Shown: positions 8,457 through 17,460, numbered from the stretch's first letter. The stretch: DNA of 64,000 bases from an uncultured Eubacteriales bacterium (GCA_905198835.1 CAJKDY010000008.1:1-64000), one strand, 5' to 3'. Numbers and translations: made by a program. Notes: generated from the sequence alone by a model not told the origin.

Positions 8457-9544
8457 TCACCGTAAAACATCTGCGCAAGGAGTTTGCCAACGCCACGCCC
8501 TTGAAGGACGTGAACTGCACCATCGAAAAGGGAGAGGTCATCTCCATCATCGGCCCCTCGGGCACGGGAAAGAGCACCTTTTTGCGGTGTTTGAACCTGC
8601 TGGAGACCCCTACCTCCGGGGAGATCGTCATCGACGGGGTGAATATCCTGGAAAAGGGCGCGCCCATCCAGGAGCTTCGGAAAAAGATGGGCATGGTCTT
8701 CCAGTCCTTCAACCTCTTTTCCCATCTGATGGTCATTGAGAACATCATGCTGGGGCCGGTGGAGCTGCTGGGCCGGGACCGTCAGGCGGCCTATGACCGG
8801 GGGCTGGAGCTATTGGAGCTGGTGGGTCTGCGGGACAAGGCCCTGAACTATCCCGACGAGCTCTCCGGCGGGCAGAAGCAGCGCGTGGCCATCGCCCGGA
8901 CTTTGGCCATGGACCCGGAGATCGTGCTCTTTGACGAGCCCACCTCCGCTTTGGACCCCACCATGGTCTCCGAGGTGCTGGGGGTCATCCGCCGCCTGGC
9001 CCAGGAGGGGATGACCATGATGATCGTCACCCATGAGATGAAGTTCGCCCGGGACGTATCTACCCGGATCTTCTACATGGACCAAGGGGAGATCTACGAG
9101 GACGGTCCTCCGGAGCAGATCTTCGGCGCGCCCCGCCGAGAGCGCACCCGGGCCTTTATCCAGAAAGTCCGCACCTACTCCTTCGACATCAAGAGCCGCA
9201 GCTTTGACTTCTACGCCCTCATGGCCGGACTGGAGCGCTTCGCCCAGCGGTATGCCCTCTCGGCCAAGCAGTCTAACGGCCTGCAGCTGGCGGCGGAGGA
9301 ACTGGTGGTCAACCAGCTTCTCCCCCGCATAGACGGAGAGCTGGACCTGACGCTGACTGCGGGCTACTCCGAGGAGACCGGGGCGGTGGAGCTCACCGCC
9401 GTCTGGCCCTCGGCGGAGCCCTTTCCGGCGCTCTTTGAGCAGGGCCAGGAGGATGACATCTCCCTGCTTTTACTCAAAAAGCTGCTTCGGGACCACACCC
9501 AGATCTGGGAGGACGGAGAAAACCGTATTCGCTTGGAGCTGTAA
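8453..9544 (+). CDS. Polar amino acid ABC transporter ATPase with C-terminal RsbW-like domain
   Basis: A 363-residue protein. Residues 1-240 are a GlnQ/HisP-type ATPase: Walker A GPSGTGKST (34-42), LSGGQ signature (137-141), Walker B with D161-E162, and the switch His in VTHEM. That is the usual full length, yet about 120 residues follow. They read like a small GHKL kinase: AAEELVVN with E283-x3-N287, strands around LDLTLTAGY, and the end strand NRIRLEL. Classical glycine boxes are not obvious, so ATP binding there is uncertain. The start is an ATGA overlap with the permease fusion; a much longer upstream reading in this frame is not coding. Together the two genes make a complete importer. 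Confidence 0.85.
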   Translation: MITVKHLRKEFANATPLKDVNCTIEKGEVISIIGPSGTGKSTFLRCLNLLETPTSGEIVIDGVNILEKGAPIQELRKKMGMVFQSFNLFSHLMVIENIMLGPVELLGRDRQAAYDRGLELLELVGLRDKALNYPDELSGGQKQRVAIARTLAMDPEIVLFDEPTSALDPTMVSEVLGVIRRLAQEGMTMMIVTHEMKFARDVSTRIFYMDQGEIYEDGPPEQIFGAPRRERTRAFIQKVRTYSFDIKSRSFDFYALMAGLERFAQRYALSAKQSNGLQLAAEELVVNQLLPRIDGELDLTLTAGYSEETGAVELTAVWPSAEPFPALFEQGQEDDISLLLLKKLLRDHTQIWEDGENRIRLEL

Positions 9545-9559
9545 GGGGGAAGAAGAACC

Positions 9560-11008
9560 ATGATCACCTTTTTGATCGCCCTGGTCTTGCTTGTGGCAGG
9601 CTATTTTATCTATGGAAAGCTGATGGAGCGGGTCTTTCAGGTAGACGACCGCCCCACCCCCGCCGTGGCCCATCCTGACGGAGTGGACTATATTCCCATG
9701 AAGACCTGGCGGGTGTTCTTGATCCAGCTGCTGAACATCGCCGGCCTTGGCCCCATCTATGGGGCCATTGCCGGGGCCTGCTGGGGACCGTCGGTCTATC
9801 TGTGGATCGTGTTTGGCACCATCCTGGGCGGCGGCGTCCACGACTTCCTCTCGGGCATGATGTCTGTGCGCAACGACGGTGCGTCCATCTCCGAGGTGGT
9901 AGGGCGGTACATGGGGCGGGCCGTCACGCTGCTGATGCGGGTCTTCTCCGTGGTGCTTCTTGTGATGGTGGGGGTGAACTTTGCCGCCGGCCCCGCCGGG
10001 CTGCTGGCCCGGCTGACCCCGGAATGGCTGGGCCAAAACCTCTGGCTCATTGTCATCATGCTCTACTACTTAGCCGCCACCTTTTTGCCCATCGACAAGA
10101 TCGTGGGCAAGCTCTACCCCGTCTTTGGCGCGTGCCTCATTATTATGGCCCTGGGCGTGGGCGGGGCCACCTTGCTGTTTCACGGCTCGGATATGCCCGA
10201 GCTGACCCTGGGCGCCCTCACCGCCGCTCACCCGGCGGGAACGCCCCGATGGGCCATGATGTTCGTCACGGTGGCCTGCGGCGCGGTGTCCGGGTTCCAC
10301 GCCACCCAGTCCCCTATGATGGCCCGGTGCGTCACCTCCGAGCGGGAAGGGCGCAAGGTGTTTTACGGCGCTATGGTAGCCGAGGGGATCATCGCCCTGA
10401 TCTGGGCCGCTGCCGGAGTGGCCTTCTATGCCAGCAACGGCTCTCTGACCGCCGGCATGGCGGGGCTTCAGGCCGCCATCGACGCCCAGGGACAGGGCGG
10501 TGTGGTCTTTGACATCTGCACAGGGCTCCTGGGCTCTGTGGGCGGCGTGCTGGCTATGATCGGCGTCATCGCCTGCCCCATTACCTCCGGGGACACCGCC
10601 TTCCGCTCCGCACGGCTCACCATCGCCGACTGGTTCAAGCTGGACCAGGCCAACGCCAAAAAGCGGGCTTTGCTGGCCGTCCCTCTGCTGGCGGTGGGCT
10701 TTGTCATCGTCAAGCTGCTGCCCTGGACGTACCTGTGGCGGTACTTCTCCTGGTCCAACCAGACTTTGGCTATGATCGTGCTGTGGACAGGGGCGGTATT
10801 CCTGCACAAGTACGGCTATCCGCCCATCTGCGGCTGGATGGCCGCCCTGCCCGCCGCCTTTATGACCGCCGTCAGCGTGACCTATTTCATCCAGGCTCCC
10901 GAGTGCCTGAGCCTTCCCACCGCCATCGCCACCCCCGTGGGCATCGCGGCCGCCGCAGCCTGCACCGCCCTCTATGCCGTCAGCTGCCGCCGCAAACGGA
11001 TGGAATAA
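9560..11008 (+). CDS. cstA: CstA-family carbon starvation / pyruvate-peptide transporter
   Basis: A 482-residue polytopic membrane protein with the CstA signature near its start (WRVFLIQLLNIAGLGPIYGA, then VHDFLSGMMSVRNDG) and about twelve hydrophobic helices. It belongs to the short Gram-positive form; E. coli CstA and BtsT are about 700 residues. Those homologues take up pyruvate and have been linked to peptide use. It is the last gene of the operon, 15 bases after the ATPase, with GGGGGAAGAAG before the ATG. Placement with a phosphatase carrying a LytS-type receptor domain, also found in the pyruvate sensor BtsS, suggests pyruvate as cue and substrate; that is inference. Confidence 0.9.
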   Translation: MITFLIALVLLVAGYFIYGKLMERVFQVDDRPTPAVAHPDGVDYIPMKTWRVFLIQLLNIAGLGPIYGAIAGACWGPSVYLWIVFGTILGGGVHDFLSGMMSVRNDGASISEVVGRYMGRAVTLLMRVFSVVLLVMVGVNFAAGPAGLLARLTPEWLGQNLWLIVIMLYYLAATFLPIDKIVGKLYPVFGACLIIMALGVGGATLLFHGSDMPELTLGALTAAHPAGTPRWAMMFVTVACGAVSGFHATQSPMMARCVTSEREGRKVFYGAMVAEGIIALIWAAAGVAFYASNGSLTAGMAGLQAAIDAQGQGGVVFDICTGLLGSVGGVLAMIGVIACPITSGDTAFRSARLTIADWFKLDQANAKKRALLAVPLLAVGFVIVKLLPWTYLWRYFSWSNQTLAMIVLWTGAVFLHKYGYPPICGWMAALPAAFMTAVSVTYFIQAPECLSLPTAIATPVGIAAAAACTALYAVSCRRKRME

Positions 11009-11052
11009 CAAAGAAAACGACGCCGGGAGAACATTCTTCTCGCGCGGCACAC

Positions 11053-11090
11053 GCGAAAGCCCGGAGACACCGTTGTCTCCGGGCTTTCGC
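11053..11090. terminator. Bidirectional hairpin between convergent genes
   Basis: A perfect 17-bp stem (11053-11069 with 11074-11090) with a CCGT loop lies between the convergent cstA and cupin genes. No clear U-tract follows on either strand, but strength and position fit a shared terminator. Confidence 0.65.
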
Positions 11091-11117
11091 TATCCTTGGA
11101 AAGCGGACGGTTTTCCC

Positions 11118-11846
11118 TTAAAGCGCCTTGTACGTCTCGTCATCCACCCGCTCGCACCACTCGGTGGAGCAGCTCTCGCCGGGGGCCTCAAAGGCGATGT
11201 GGCTGAACCAGCTGTCCTTGGCCGCCCCGTGCCAATGCTTGACTCCGGCAGGAATATAGACTACGTCCCCAGGATGGAGTTCTCTTGCCTCCTTGCCCCA
11301 CTCCTGATACCAACCCCGGCCATCGGTGCAGAGGAGGAGCTGTCCACCGCCGCTCTTGGCATGGTGGATATGCCAGTTGTTGCGGCAGCCCGGCTCAAAG
11401 GTGACGTTGGCCAGGAAGATGGTCTCCTTGGGATCGGTCAGAGGGTTGAGATAGCTATTGCCCACGAAATACTGGGCATAGGCGTCGTTGGGCTGGCCCA
11501 AGCCAAACATCCCGCCGTCCACGCCGGGATCATCCTTGTAGACCTCCACCGCCATGCGGAAGGCGGCCCAGGCGTTTGGCCAGCCGGCGTAGAAGGCAAC
11601 ATGGGTCAGGATCTCCGCCATCTCGGCCTTGGTGACACCGTTTCGCTTGGCGTTCATCAGGTGATGCTGGAAGGAGGTATCGAACAGTCCCTTGCTCACC
11701 AGCACGGTGACGGTGAGGATCGAGCGCAGCTTCAGGCTCAGACCCTCCCGGTTCCACACTTCGCCAAAGAGCACGTCATCGTTCAAATGGGCAAATTCGG
11801 GGGCAAACTCCCCCAGGCTGTCCCGGCCCGCGGTCTGCTTTACCAT
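11118..11846 (-). CDS. Carboxymuconolactone decarboxylase-like / cupin fusion protein
   Basis: A 242-residue protein with two parts. Residues about 15-110 resemble the carboxymuconolactone decarboxylase/AhpD fold (FGEVWNREGLSLKLRSI, then LTHVAFYAGWPNAWAAF). Residues about 140-225 are a cupin with WHIHHAKSGGGQLLL as metal-binding motif 1 and PGDVVYIPAGVKHWHGA as motif 2. Such fusions are common beside flavodoxin genes under LysR control in Firmicutes; their substrate is unknown. I chose the ATG with AGGAGG nine bases upstream; an ATG six codons earlier overlaps that ribosome site. It follows the flavodoxin gene by 42 bases, probably in one transcript. Confidence 0.85.
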   Translation of the reverse strand: MVKQTAGRDSLGEFAPEFAHLNDDVLFGEVWNREGLSLKLRSILTVTVLVSKGLFDTSFQHHLMNAKRNGVTKAEMAEILTHVAFYAGWPNAWAAFRMAVEVYKDDPGVDGGMFGLGQPNDAYAQYFVGNSYLNPLTDPKETIFLANVTFEPGCRNNWHIHHAKSGGGQLLLCTDGRGWYQEWGKEARELHPGDVVYIPAGVKHWHGAAKDSWFSHIAFEAPGESCSTEWCERVDDETYKAL

Positions 11847-11888
11847 GGTGTACTTCCTCCTCATTTTTCGCTATTTCCCGTGACCTTT

Positions 11889-12401
11889 TCACAGGTTTTC
11901 CGTTAGCCATTTCTCGATTTCTGGCTTTACCTTCTGTATGCTCCCGCCGTGGAGCGCAAGGCCCTTTTTCACCACAGCGCCCGGGCACAGCCGCCGGATG
12001 TCCGCCTCGCTGTGGCCCAGGCCGCTGCCCTCATGGGTGCAGAAGGGCCGGATGGTCTTGCCGGCGAAGTCGAAATGCTCCAAAAAGGTAAAGACGCACA
12101 TGGGCATCGTTCCCCAGTAGTTAGGATAGCCAAGGTAGACGGTGTCATAGCCGTCCAGGCTCTCCGGGTAGCGCTTCAGCTCCGGGCGGGCGTCCCGGCG
12201 CTGGTCGGCCTGGGCCTGGGCAATGCAGTCGTTGTAGCGCTTGGAATAAGGCTGTACCGGCTCGATGGAGAAGGTATCCGCCCGCGTCAGCTCCCGGATC
12301 ACGCCGGCCGCCACCTCCGTGTTGCCTATGGTCAGCTCCTTCAAGGTCCCGCTTACATAGTTCTCTCCCCGCCGGGAGAAATACACGATGATCGACGCCA
12401 C
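11889..12401 (-). CDS. Flavodoxin family protein
   Basis: A 170-residue flavodoxin-type FMN protein. The phosphate-binding loop is in the IIVYFSRRGENY start, and the YLGYPNYWGTMP segment is the loop that flanks the flavin. It ends with an amphipathic helix. It is of the long 'flavodoxin_4' type, often found with LysR regulators and cupin proteins; the electron partner is not known. It starts with GTG, with a GGAAGGGGG ribosome site. First gene of a two-gene unit, divergent from the LysR regulator, which is therefore its likely regulator. Confidence 0.9.
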   Translation of the reverse strand: MASIIVYFSRRGENYVSGTLKELTIGNTEVAAGVIRELTRADTFSIEPVQPYSKRYNDCIAQAQADQRRDARPELKRYPESLDGYDTVYLGYPNYWGTMPMCVFTFLEHFDFAGKTIRPFCTHEGSGLGHSEADIRRLCPGAVVKKGLALHGGSIQKVKPEIEKWLTENL

Positions 12402-12428
12402 TAAAACACCCCCTTCCCTTTCTCCTCC

Positions 12429-12457
12429 ATCATATCCCGTTTCCCCTTGACTGGGAA
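12429..12457 (-). promoter_or_regulatory. Candidate promoter of the flavodoxin/cupin pair
   Basis: On the minus strand TTCCCA (4/6) and TATGAT (5/6) are 17 bases apart, about 28 bases before the GTG start. It lies in the intergenic stretch shared with the divergent LysR gene, where LysR-type proteins usually bind. Confidence 0.45.
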
Positions 12458-12517
12458 TCTCCCGTATGTTAAACTTGCATCAACCAAAGGTTTATGCTAA
12501 AGAAAAGGGGGGCGCCC

Positions 12518-13408
12518 ATGTTCAATCCTCTCCTGACCGCCTTTGTCTGCGCCGCGGACTGCGGCAGCTTTACCAAGGCGGCGGAAAAGCTATTTGTCTC
12601 TCCCACAGCGGTGATGAAGCAGATCAACGCTCTGGAGACCCATTTGGATACGCGCCTGATGGAGCGGACGCCTCAAGGCATCCGGCTGACCCCTGCCGGA
12701 GAGATCATCTATAAGGACGCCAGATTCCTCTTTGACTACTCCAAGCGCTCCATCGACAGCGCCCATCAGGCCATGGCGGCCACCAGCCGGGTCTTCCGGG
12801 TGGGCACCTCTTTGCTGAATCCGGCCAAGCCCTTTATGGACCTTTGGTACCGGGTGGGCCAGCAGTTCCCGGACTATACCCTGCAGCTCATCCCCTTTGA
12901 GGACGACCACACCGGGATCTTAACGGAGATCGGAGCGCTGGGGAACAAGTTCGACTTCCTGATGGGCGTATGCGACTCAAAGTTGTGGCTGGGCCGGTGC
13001 AATTTCCTGTCCCTGGGTCGCTGCCAGAAGATGGTGGCCGTCTCCCGGGACCACCCCCTGGCAAGCCGAACGCGGCTTCGTATTTCCGACCTCTATGGCC
13101 AAACGCTGATGATGGTGAAGGAGGGCGACTCTGCCGTCAACGATCAGATCCGCGCCGATCTGAAGCGGGATCACCCGGCCATTCAAATTGAGGATACTCC
13201 CCAATTCTATGACGTCTCGGTCTTCAACCGCTGCGCCCAGACTGGGAATGTACTGCTGATCCTGGACTGCTGGCAGGAGGTCCATCCGGCCCTGGTCAGT
13301 ATCCCAGTGGACTGGGACTACTCCCTGCCCTACGGTCTGCTTTATGCCCTGGAGCCGTCGGAGGCTGTGGGTCGGTTTGTGGAAGCGGTACAAAAGCAAG
13401 CGCGCTAG
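12518..13408 (+). CDS. LysR family transcriptional regulator
   Basis: A 296-residue DNA-binding regulator of normal LysR length. Residues 1-60 are the winged helix-turn-helix (FVCAADCGSFTKAAEKL, then SPTAVMKQINALE, RTPQGIRLTPAG). The remainder is the effector-binding domain, less conserved, with two Rossmann-like halves. The ATG with AAGGGGGGCG upstream was preferred to an ATG eight codons earlier, which has no ribosome site. It is divergent from the flavodoxin/cupin genes and likely regulates them and itself. The effector cannot be read from sequence. Confidence 0.9.
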   Translation: MFNPLLTAFVCAADCGSFTKAAEKLFVSPTAVMKQINALETHLDTRLMERTPQGIRLTPAGEIIYKDARFLFDYSKRSIDSAHQAMAATSRVFRVGTSLLNPAKPFMDLWYRVGQQFPDYTLQLIPFEDDHTGILTEIGALGNKFDFLMGVCDSKLWLGRCNFLSLGRCQKMVAVSRDHPLASRTRLRISDLYGQTLMMVKEGDSAVNDQIRADLKRDHPAIQIEDTPQFYDVSVFNRCAQTGNVLLILDCWQEVHPALVSIPVDWDYSLPYGLLYALEPSEAVGRFVEAVQKQAR

Positions 13409-13467
13409 AGAGACCTTGGTGCGAGACCGAAAAAACAGAGCCTTGAAACGCTACAAGGAGGAACCAT

Positions 13468-15159
13468 ATGAAAGTCGTGATCATTGGCGGCGTGGCCGGC
13501 GGGGCCACAGCGGCGGCCCGGCTGCGCCGGCTGGACGAACAGGCGGAGATCGTAGTCTTTGAGCGCTCTGGCTATGTCTCCTACGCCAACTGCGGTCTGC
13601 CCTACTACATCGGCGGGGTCATTGAAGACCCCCGGGCTCTCACCCTCCAGACGCCGGAGAGCTTCTTTGCCCGCTTCCGGGTAGATATGCGGGTGCGCCA
13701 TGAGGTGACAGCCATCCACCCCGAGCAGAAGACGGTCTGCGTCAAAAACCTGGAGACCGGGACGGAGTTTGAGGAGTCTTACGACAAGCTCCTCCTCTCC
13801 CCCGGCGCCAAGCCCACTCAGCCCAAGCTCCCCGGCGTGGGACTGGAGCGGCTCTTTACCCTGCGGACGGTGGAGGACACCTTCCGTATCAAGGACTATA
13901 TCAACACCCATCACCCCAAATCCGCCGTGCTGGCCGGCGGCGGCTTTATCGGTCTGGAGCTGGCGGAGAACCTGCGAGAGCTGGGAATGGACGTCACCAT
14001 CGTCCAGCGGCCAAAGCAGTTGATGAACCCCTTTGACGCTGACATGGCGGCCTTCCTCCACAGCGAAGTACGCCGCCACGGCGTCAAGTTGGCACTGGGA
14101 CACACGGTGGAGGGCTTTACGGAGAGGGGCGTCGGCGTAGACGTGCTGCTGAAGGACGCTCCTCCGCTCCACGCGGACATGGTGGTGCTGGCCATCGGGG
14201 TCACCCCGGACACCGGCCTGGCGAAGGACGCGGGCCTGGAGCTAGGGGTCAGGGACAGCATCCTGGTCAACGACCGGATGGAGACCTCCGCGGCGGACAT
14301 CTACGCCGTGGGGGACGCCGTCCAGGTCAAACACGCTGTCACCGGGCAGGACGTTTTACTCTCCCTGGCCGGCCCCGCCAACAAGCAAGGCCGTATCGCC
14401 GCCGACAATATCTGCGGCGGGGACAGCCGGTATCCGGGCAGTCAGGGCAGCAGCGTTCTCAAGGTCTTCGACCTGACGGCGGCCACCACCGGCGTCAACG
14501 AGCAAAACGCCAAAAAGGCAGGGCTTGATGTGGACGCGGTGGTCCTCTCCCCCATGAGCCACGCGGGCTATTACCCCGGCGGGAAGCTGATGACCATGAA
14601 GGTGGTCTTTGAAAAGGGCACCTACCGCCTCCTGGGGGCCCAGATCGTCGGCTACGAGGGGGTGGATAAGCGCATCGATGTGCTGGCCACCGCCATCCAC
14701 GCCGGGATGACCGCTATCGCCCTCAAGGACCTGGACCTGGCCTACGCGCCTCCCTACTCCTCCGCCAAGGACCCGGTGAACATGGCGGGCTTTCTGGTGG
14801 AAAATCTGGCCAATGGAGTTGTGCGGCAGTTCCGGCTGGAGGACGTGTCCACTCTGCCCCGGGACGGCAGCGTGACGCTGTTGGACGCCCGAACGCCCAG
14901 AGAATACGCTCTGGGCCATATCGAGGGCTTCCGGAATATCCCCGTGGACGAGCTGCGTCAGCGGCTGGACGAGGTCGAGCCGGGCAAGCCGGTGTACGTC
15001 ATTTGCCAGAGCGGTCTACGTAGCTACATTGCCTGCCGCATCCTGGCAGGGCACGGCTATGAGGCGTATAACTTCTCCGGCGGTTTCCGGTTCTACGATG
15101 CCGTGACCCAGGACCGCCGTCTGATCGAATCGTCTACCCCCTGCGGGATGGATGGATAA
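13468..15159 (+). CDS. CoA-disulfide reductase-like flavoprotein with C-terminal rhodanese domain
   Basis: A 563-residue protein of the pyridine nucleotide-disulfide oxidoreductase class. FAD motif GGVAGGATAAAR is at 7-18, the SYANCGLPYY active site supplies C42, and an NAD(P)-binding GGGFIGLELAE lies mid-chain. Residues about 460-560 are a rhodanese domain with CQSGLRS (C513) as the sulfur-carrying loop. The single-Cys active site is typical of CoA disulfide or persulfide reductases, and the rhodanese fusion is known for CoA-persulfide reduction. It probably reduces CoA-linked disulfides or polysulfide in the cytosol. AAGGAGG precedes the ATG. It lies 60 bases after the LysR gene and may share its transcript. 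Confidence 0.9.
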   Translation: MKVVIIGGVAGGATAAARLRRLDEQAEIVVFERSGYVSYANCGLPYYIGGVIEDPRALTLQTPESFFARFRVDMRVRHEVTAIHPEQKTVCVKNLETGTEFEESYDKLLLSPGAKPTQPKLPGVGLERLFTLRTVEDTFRIKDYINTHHPKSAVLAGGGFIGLELAENLRELGMDVTIVQRPKQLMNPFDADMAAFLHSEVRRHGVKLALGHTVEGFTERGVGVDVLLKDAPPLHADMVVLAIGVTPDTGLAKDAGLELGVRDSILVNDRMETSAADIYAVGDAVQVKHAVTGQDVLLSLAGPANKQGRIAADNICGGDSRYPGSQGSSVLKVFDLTAATTGVNEQNAKKAGLDVDAVVLSPMSHAGYYPGGKLMTMKVVFEKGTYRLLGAQIVGYEGVDKRIDVLATAIHAGMTAIALKDLDLAYAPPYSSAKDPVNMAGFLVENLANGVVRQFRLEDVSTLPRDGSVTLLDARTPREYALGHIEGFRNIPVDELRQRLDEVEPGKPVYVICQSGLRSYIACRILAGHGYEAYNFSGGFRFYDAVTQDRRLIESSTPCGMDG

Positions 15160-15162
15160 AAC

Positions 15163-15203
15163 AAAGCGTCGTCAGCCCTCCAAGAAGGCTGACGACGCTT
15201 TTT
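15163..15203. terminator. Bidirectional intrinsic terminator
   Basis: The 15-bp stem (15163-15177 with 15187-15201) has a nine-base loop, T's on its right and A's on its left, so it can stop both the oxidoreductase gene and the convergent MATE gene. Confidence 0.85.
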
Positions 15204-15236
15204 CCTATGCCAGGCTCCCCTGACTCGCCCCGCGGG

Positions 15237-16610
15237 CTATACCGCCTGGGTCGGATAGCGTTTTGAGGGCCGGAGCCACAGCGTGGCCGCAAAGACGGCA
15301 AAGGCTGTGATGGCCAGACTGATGGGGTAGGCCCGCATGATAGTGGTGAAGGTGGGATGGGCACGGAACACGGTGAAGATCCACGCAAGGCGGGTCCCAC
15401 AGATGCCCACCAGCGCGCACACTGCCGGGAGCAGCGAGATGCCGAAGCCCCGCAGGTAGCCCGAAAGGATCTCCTGGGCAAAGCTGAATAGATACGCGAA
15501 GAACATATATGCCAAGCGGATCATGCCCACATCAATGACGGCGCTATCTTGGTTGAAGATACCCAGCAGCGGACGGCCCAGGGCAAAAACCACAGCGCAG
15601 CTGATGCCGGTGGCCACAAAGGACTGGCCCAAGCAGAGCTTCAGCACCCGCTTGCAGCGCTCGTTCTTCCCCGCTCCGTGGTTCTGGCCCACAAAGGTGG
15701 TGCATGCCTGGCCAAAGGAGTTGAGGACGTAGTAGGCGAACACCTCCAGATTGAGGGCCGCCGAAGACGCCGCCATCACCACCGTTCCCAGCCCATTTAC
15801 CGCCGACTGGACAATGATGTTGGAGAAGGAAAAGAGGGAGCTTTGCACCCCGGAGGGAACGCCGATGCGAAGGACGCGGACTAACACGCCCTTGTCCACC
15901 CGCAGCTTGCTGGGGGTGATCTTAACGGGAAGGTCGGTGCGCAGCAGCGAGACAAACAGCACCGTCGCGCTGATGAGGTTGGAGATCACCGTGGCGATGG
16001 CCACGCCGTCCACATTGCGCTGAAAGCCGATGACAAAGACCAAATTGAGCACCACGTTGACTACGCCGGACAAGGCCAGGGCCACCAGCGGCGTGCGGGT
16101 ATTGCCGCAGCTTCGGAAAATGGCGGAGAGGAAGTTATAGAGCAGGATCACCGGCATTCCCAGAAAATAGATGCGCAGATAGGTAGCCGCCATGTCCAGC
16201 GCCTCCTCTGGCACGCCCAGCACGTCCACGATGCTGCCCGCCGCCAGCTCGCCGATGAGCGTCAGCAGCAGTCCGCCCAGCACCGCCACGATGACGGAGG
16301 TGTGGACCGCCTTGAAGATCTGGTCCTTATCGTCATGGCCAATGGCCTGGGCAATAATGACGTTACTGCCCAAGGAGATGCCCACAAAGAAGTTGACCAG
16401 CAGGCCGATAATAGGGCCATTGCTCCCCACCGCCGCCTGGGCTGCCGTGCCGATGGACTGCCCGGCGGCGTCCACCGCGAAGCGGCCCACCACCGCTAAG
16501 TCCGCGGCGTTGAACAGCTGCTGTAAAAACCCAGTGGCCGCCAGGGGCAGCGCGTAGCGGATGATCTTGCGCCCCAGGGGGCCGTTTACCATGTCGATGC
16601 TTTTTGCCAA
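15237..16610 (-). CDS. MATE family efflux transporter
   Basis: A 457-residue integral membrane protein with about twelve helices in two related halves, as in MATE exporters, which expel cationic drugs or metabolites in exchange for Na+ or H+. Recognisable segments are PLAATGFLQQLFNAADLAVVGRF near the start and GIPSGVQSSLFSFSNIIVQSAVN at the start of the second half. The start is weak: a TTG with GGAG 13 bases upstream, or an ATG six codons later. It follows the cystine-type binding protein gene by about 60 bases and may be read with that transporter cluster. The substrate is unknown. Confidence 0.9.
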   Translation of the reverse strand: MAKSIDMVNGPLGRKIIRYALPLAATGFLQQLFNAADLAVVGRFAVDAAGQSIGTAAQAAVGSNGPIIGLLVNFFVGISLGSNVIIAQAIGHDDKDQIFKAVHTSVIVAVLGGLLLTLIGELAAGSIVDVLGVPEEALDMAATYLRIYFLGMPVILLYNFLSAIFRSCGNTRTPLVALALSGVVNVVLNLVFVIGFQRNVDGVAIATVISNLISATVLFVSLLRTDLPVKITPSKLRVDKGVLVRVLRIGVPSGVQSSLFSFSNIIVQSAVNGLGTVVMAASSAALNLEVFAYYVLNSFGQACTTFVGQNHGAGKNERCKRVLKLCLGQSFVATGISCAVVFALGRPLLGIFNQDSAVIDVGMIRLAYMFFAYLFSFAQEILSGYLRGFGISLLPAVCALVGICGTRLAWIFTVFRAHPTFTTIMRAYPISLAITAFAVFAATLWLRPSKRYPTQAV

Positions 16611-16669
16611 GGTGATTCGCCTGCTCCTTTTCTTATGTTAGCTCCAATACGCGAGCCGGACTTATGTGC

Positions 16670-17460
16670 TCACGCCTCTTTGGTGAGGTCCACGCCGAAG
16701 TATTTCATGGATAGTTCGCTCAGCGTGCCGTCCTCTCGCAGCTCCTCCAGCGCCTTGTCTATCTCCGAGCGGAGGGTCTCGGTGGCCTCCACCTTGCGAA
16801 ACGGCAGGGCGATACTGTCGGCGTGATCGGTATAGGCCGCCACCTTGATGTTGGCCTCCGGGTGCTGGGCGGTATAGTCCAGGTAGGTGACCTCATCGTT
16901 CAGCGTGGCGTCGATACGGCCCTGGAGCAGCAGCTCAATGGTCTGGTTGAGGTCGTCCACGCCGATGACGGTGGCGCCGTAGCTCTCAGCCACAGCGGCA
17001 TAGGTGGAGGAGATGGTGTTGGCGGTGGTCATGCCGGAGAGGTCCTCAAAGGACTGGATGCGCTCATCGTCGGCGCGGACCATCAGGGCCGTGCGGGAGT
17101 AGGCGTAGGGCGTGGAGAAGTCAAACTTGGCGCTGCGGTCGGGGGTGATGTTGACGCCGTTGGCCATGGTGTCGTACATCCCGCTCTCCAGCCCCATAAG
17201 AAGGCTCTCCCACTCCCCTTCTACAAAGTGGGCCGTCACCCCCAGCTTGTCGCAGACAGCCTGGGCCACCTCGATGTCGAAGCCCACCAGCTGGTCGTTT
17301 TCGTCATGGTAGCTCCAGGGAGCCCAGGTGCCCTCGGTGGCAATGGTCAGCTCACCTTTTTCCCGGACGGTGTGCAGCAAATTGCCACTGCCCTGACCGC
17401 CGCAGGCGGCAAGCAGGCAGAGGCACAGCGCGGCAAGGGTCAGGATGGAAAGTATGCGTT

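Noticed and set aside
1569..11008. A sigma factor gene that the STAS and kinase proteins might control
   Set aside because: All frames in and around the operon were considered; nothing resembles sigma regions 2 or 4.
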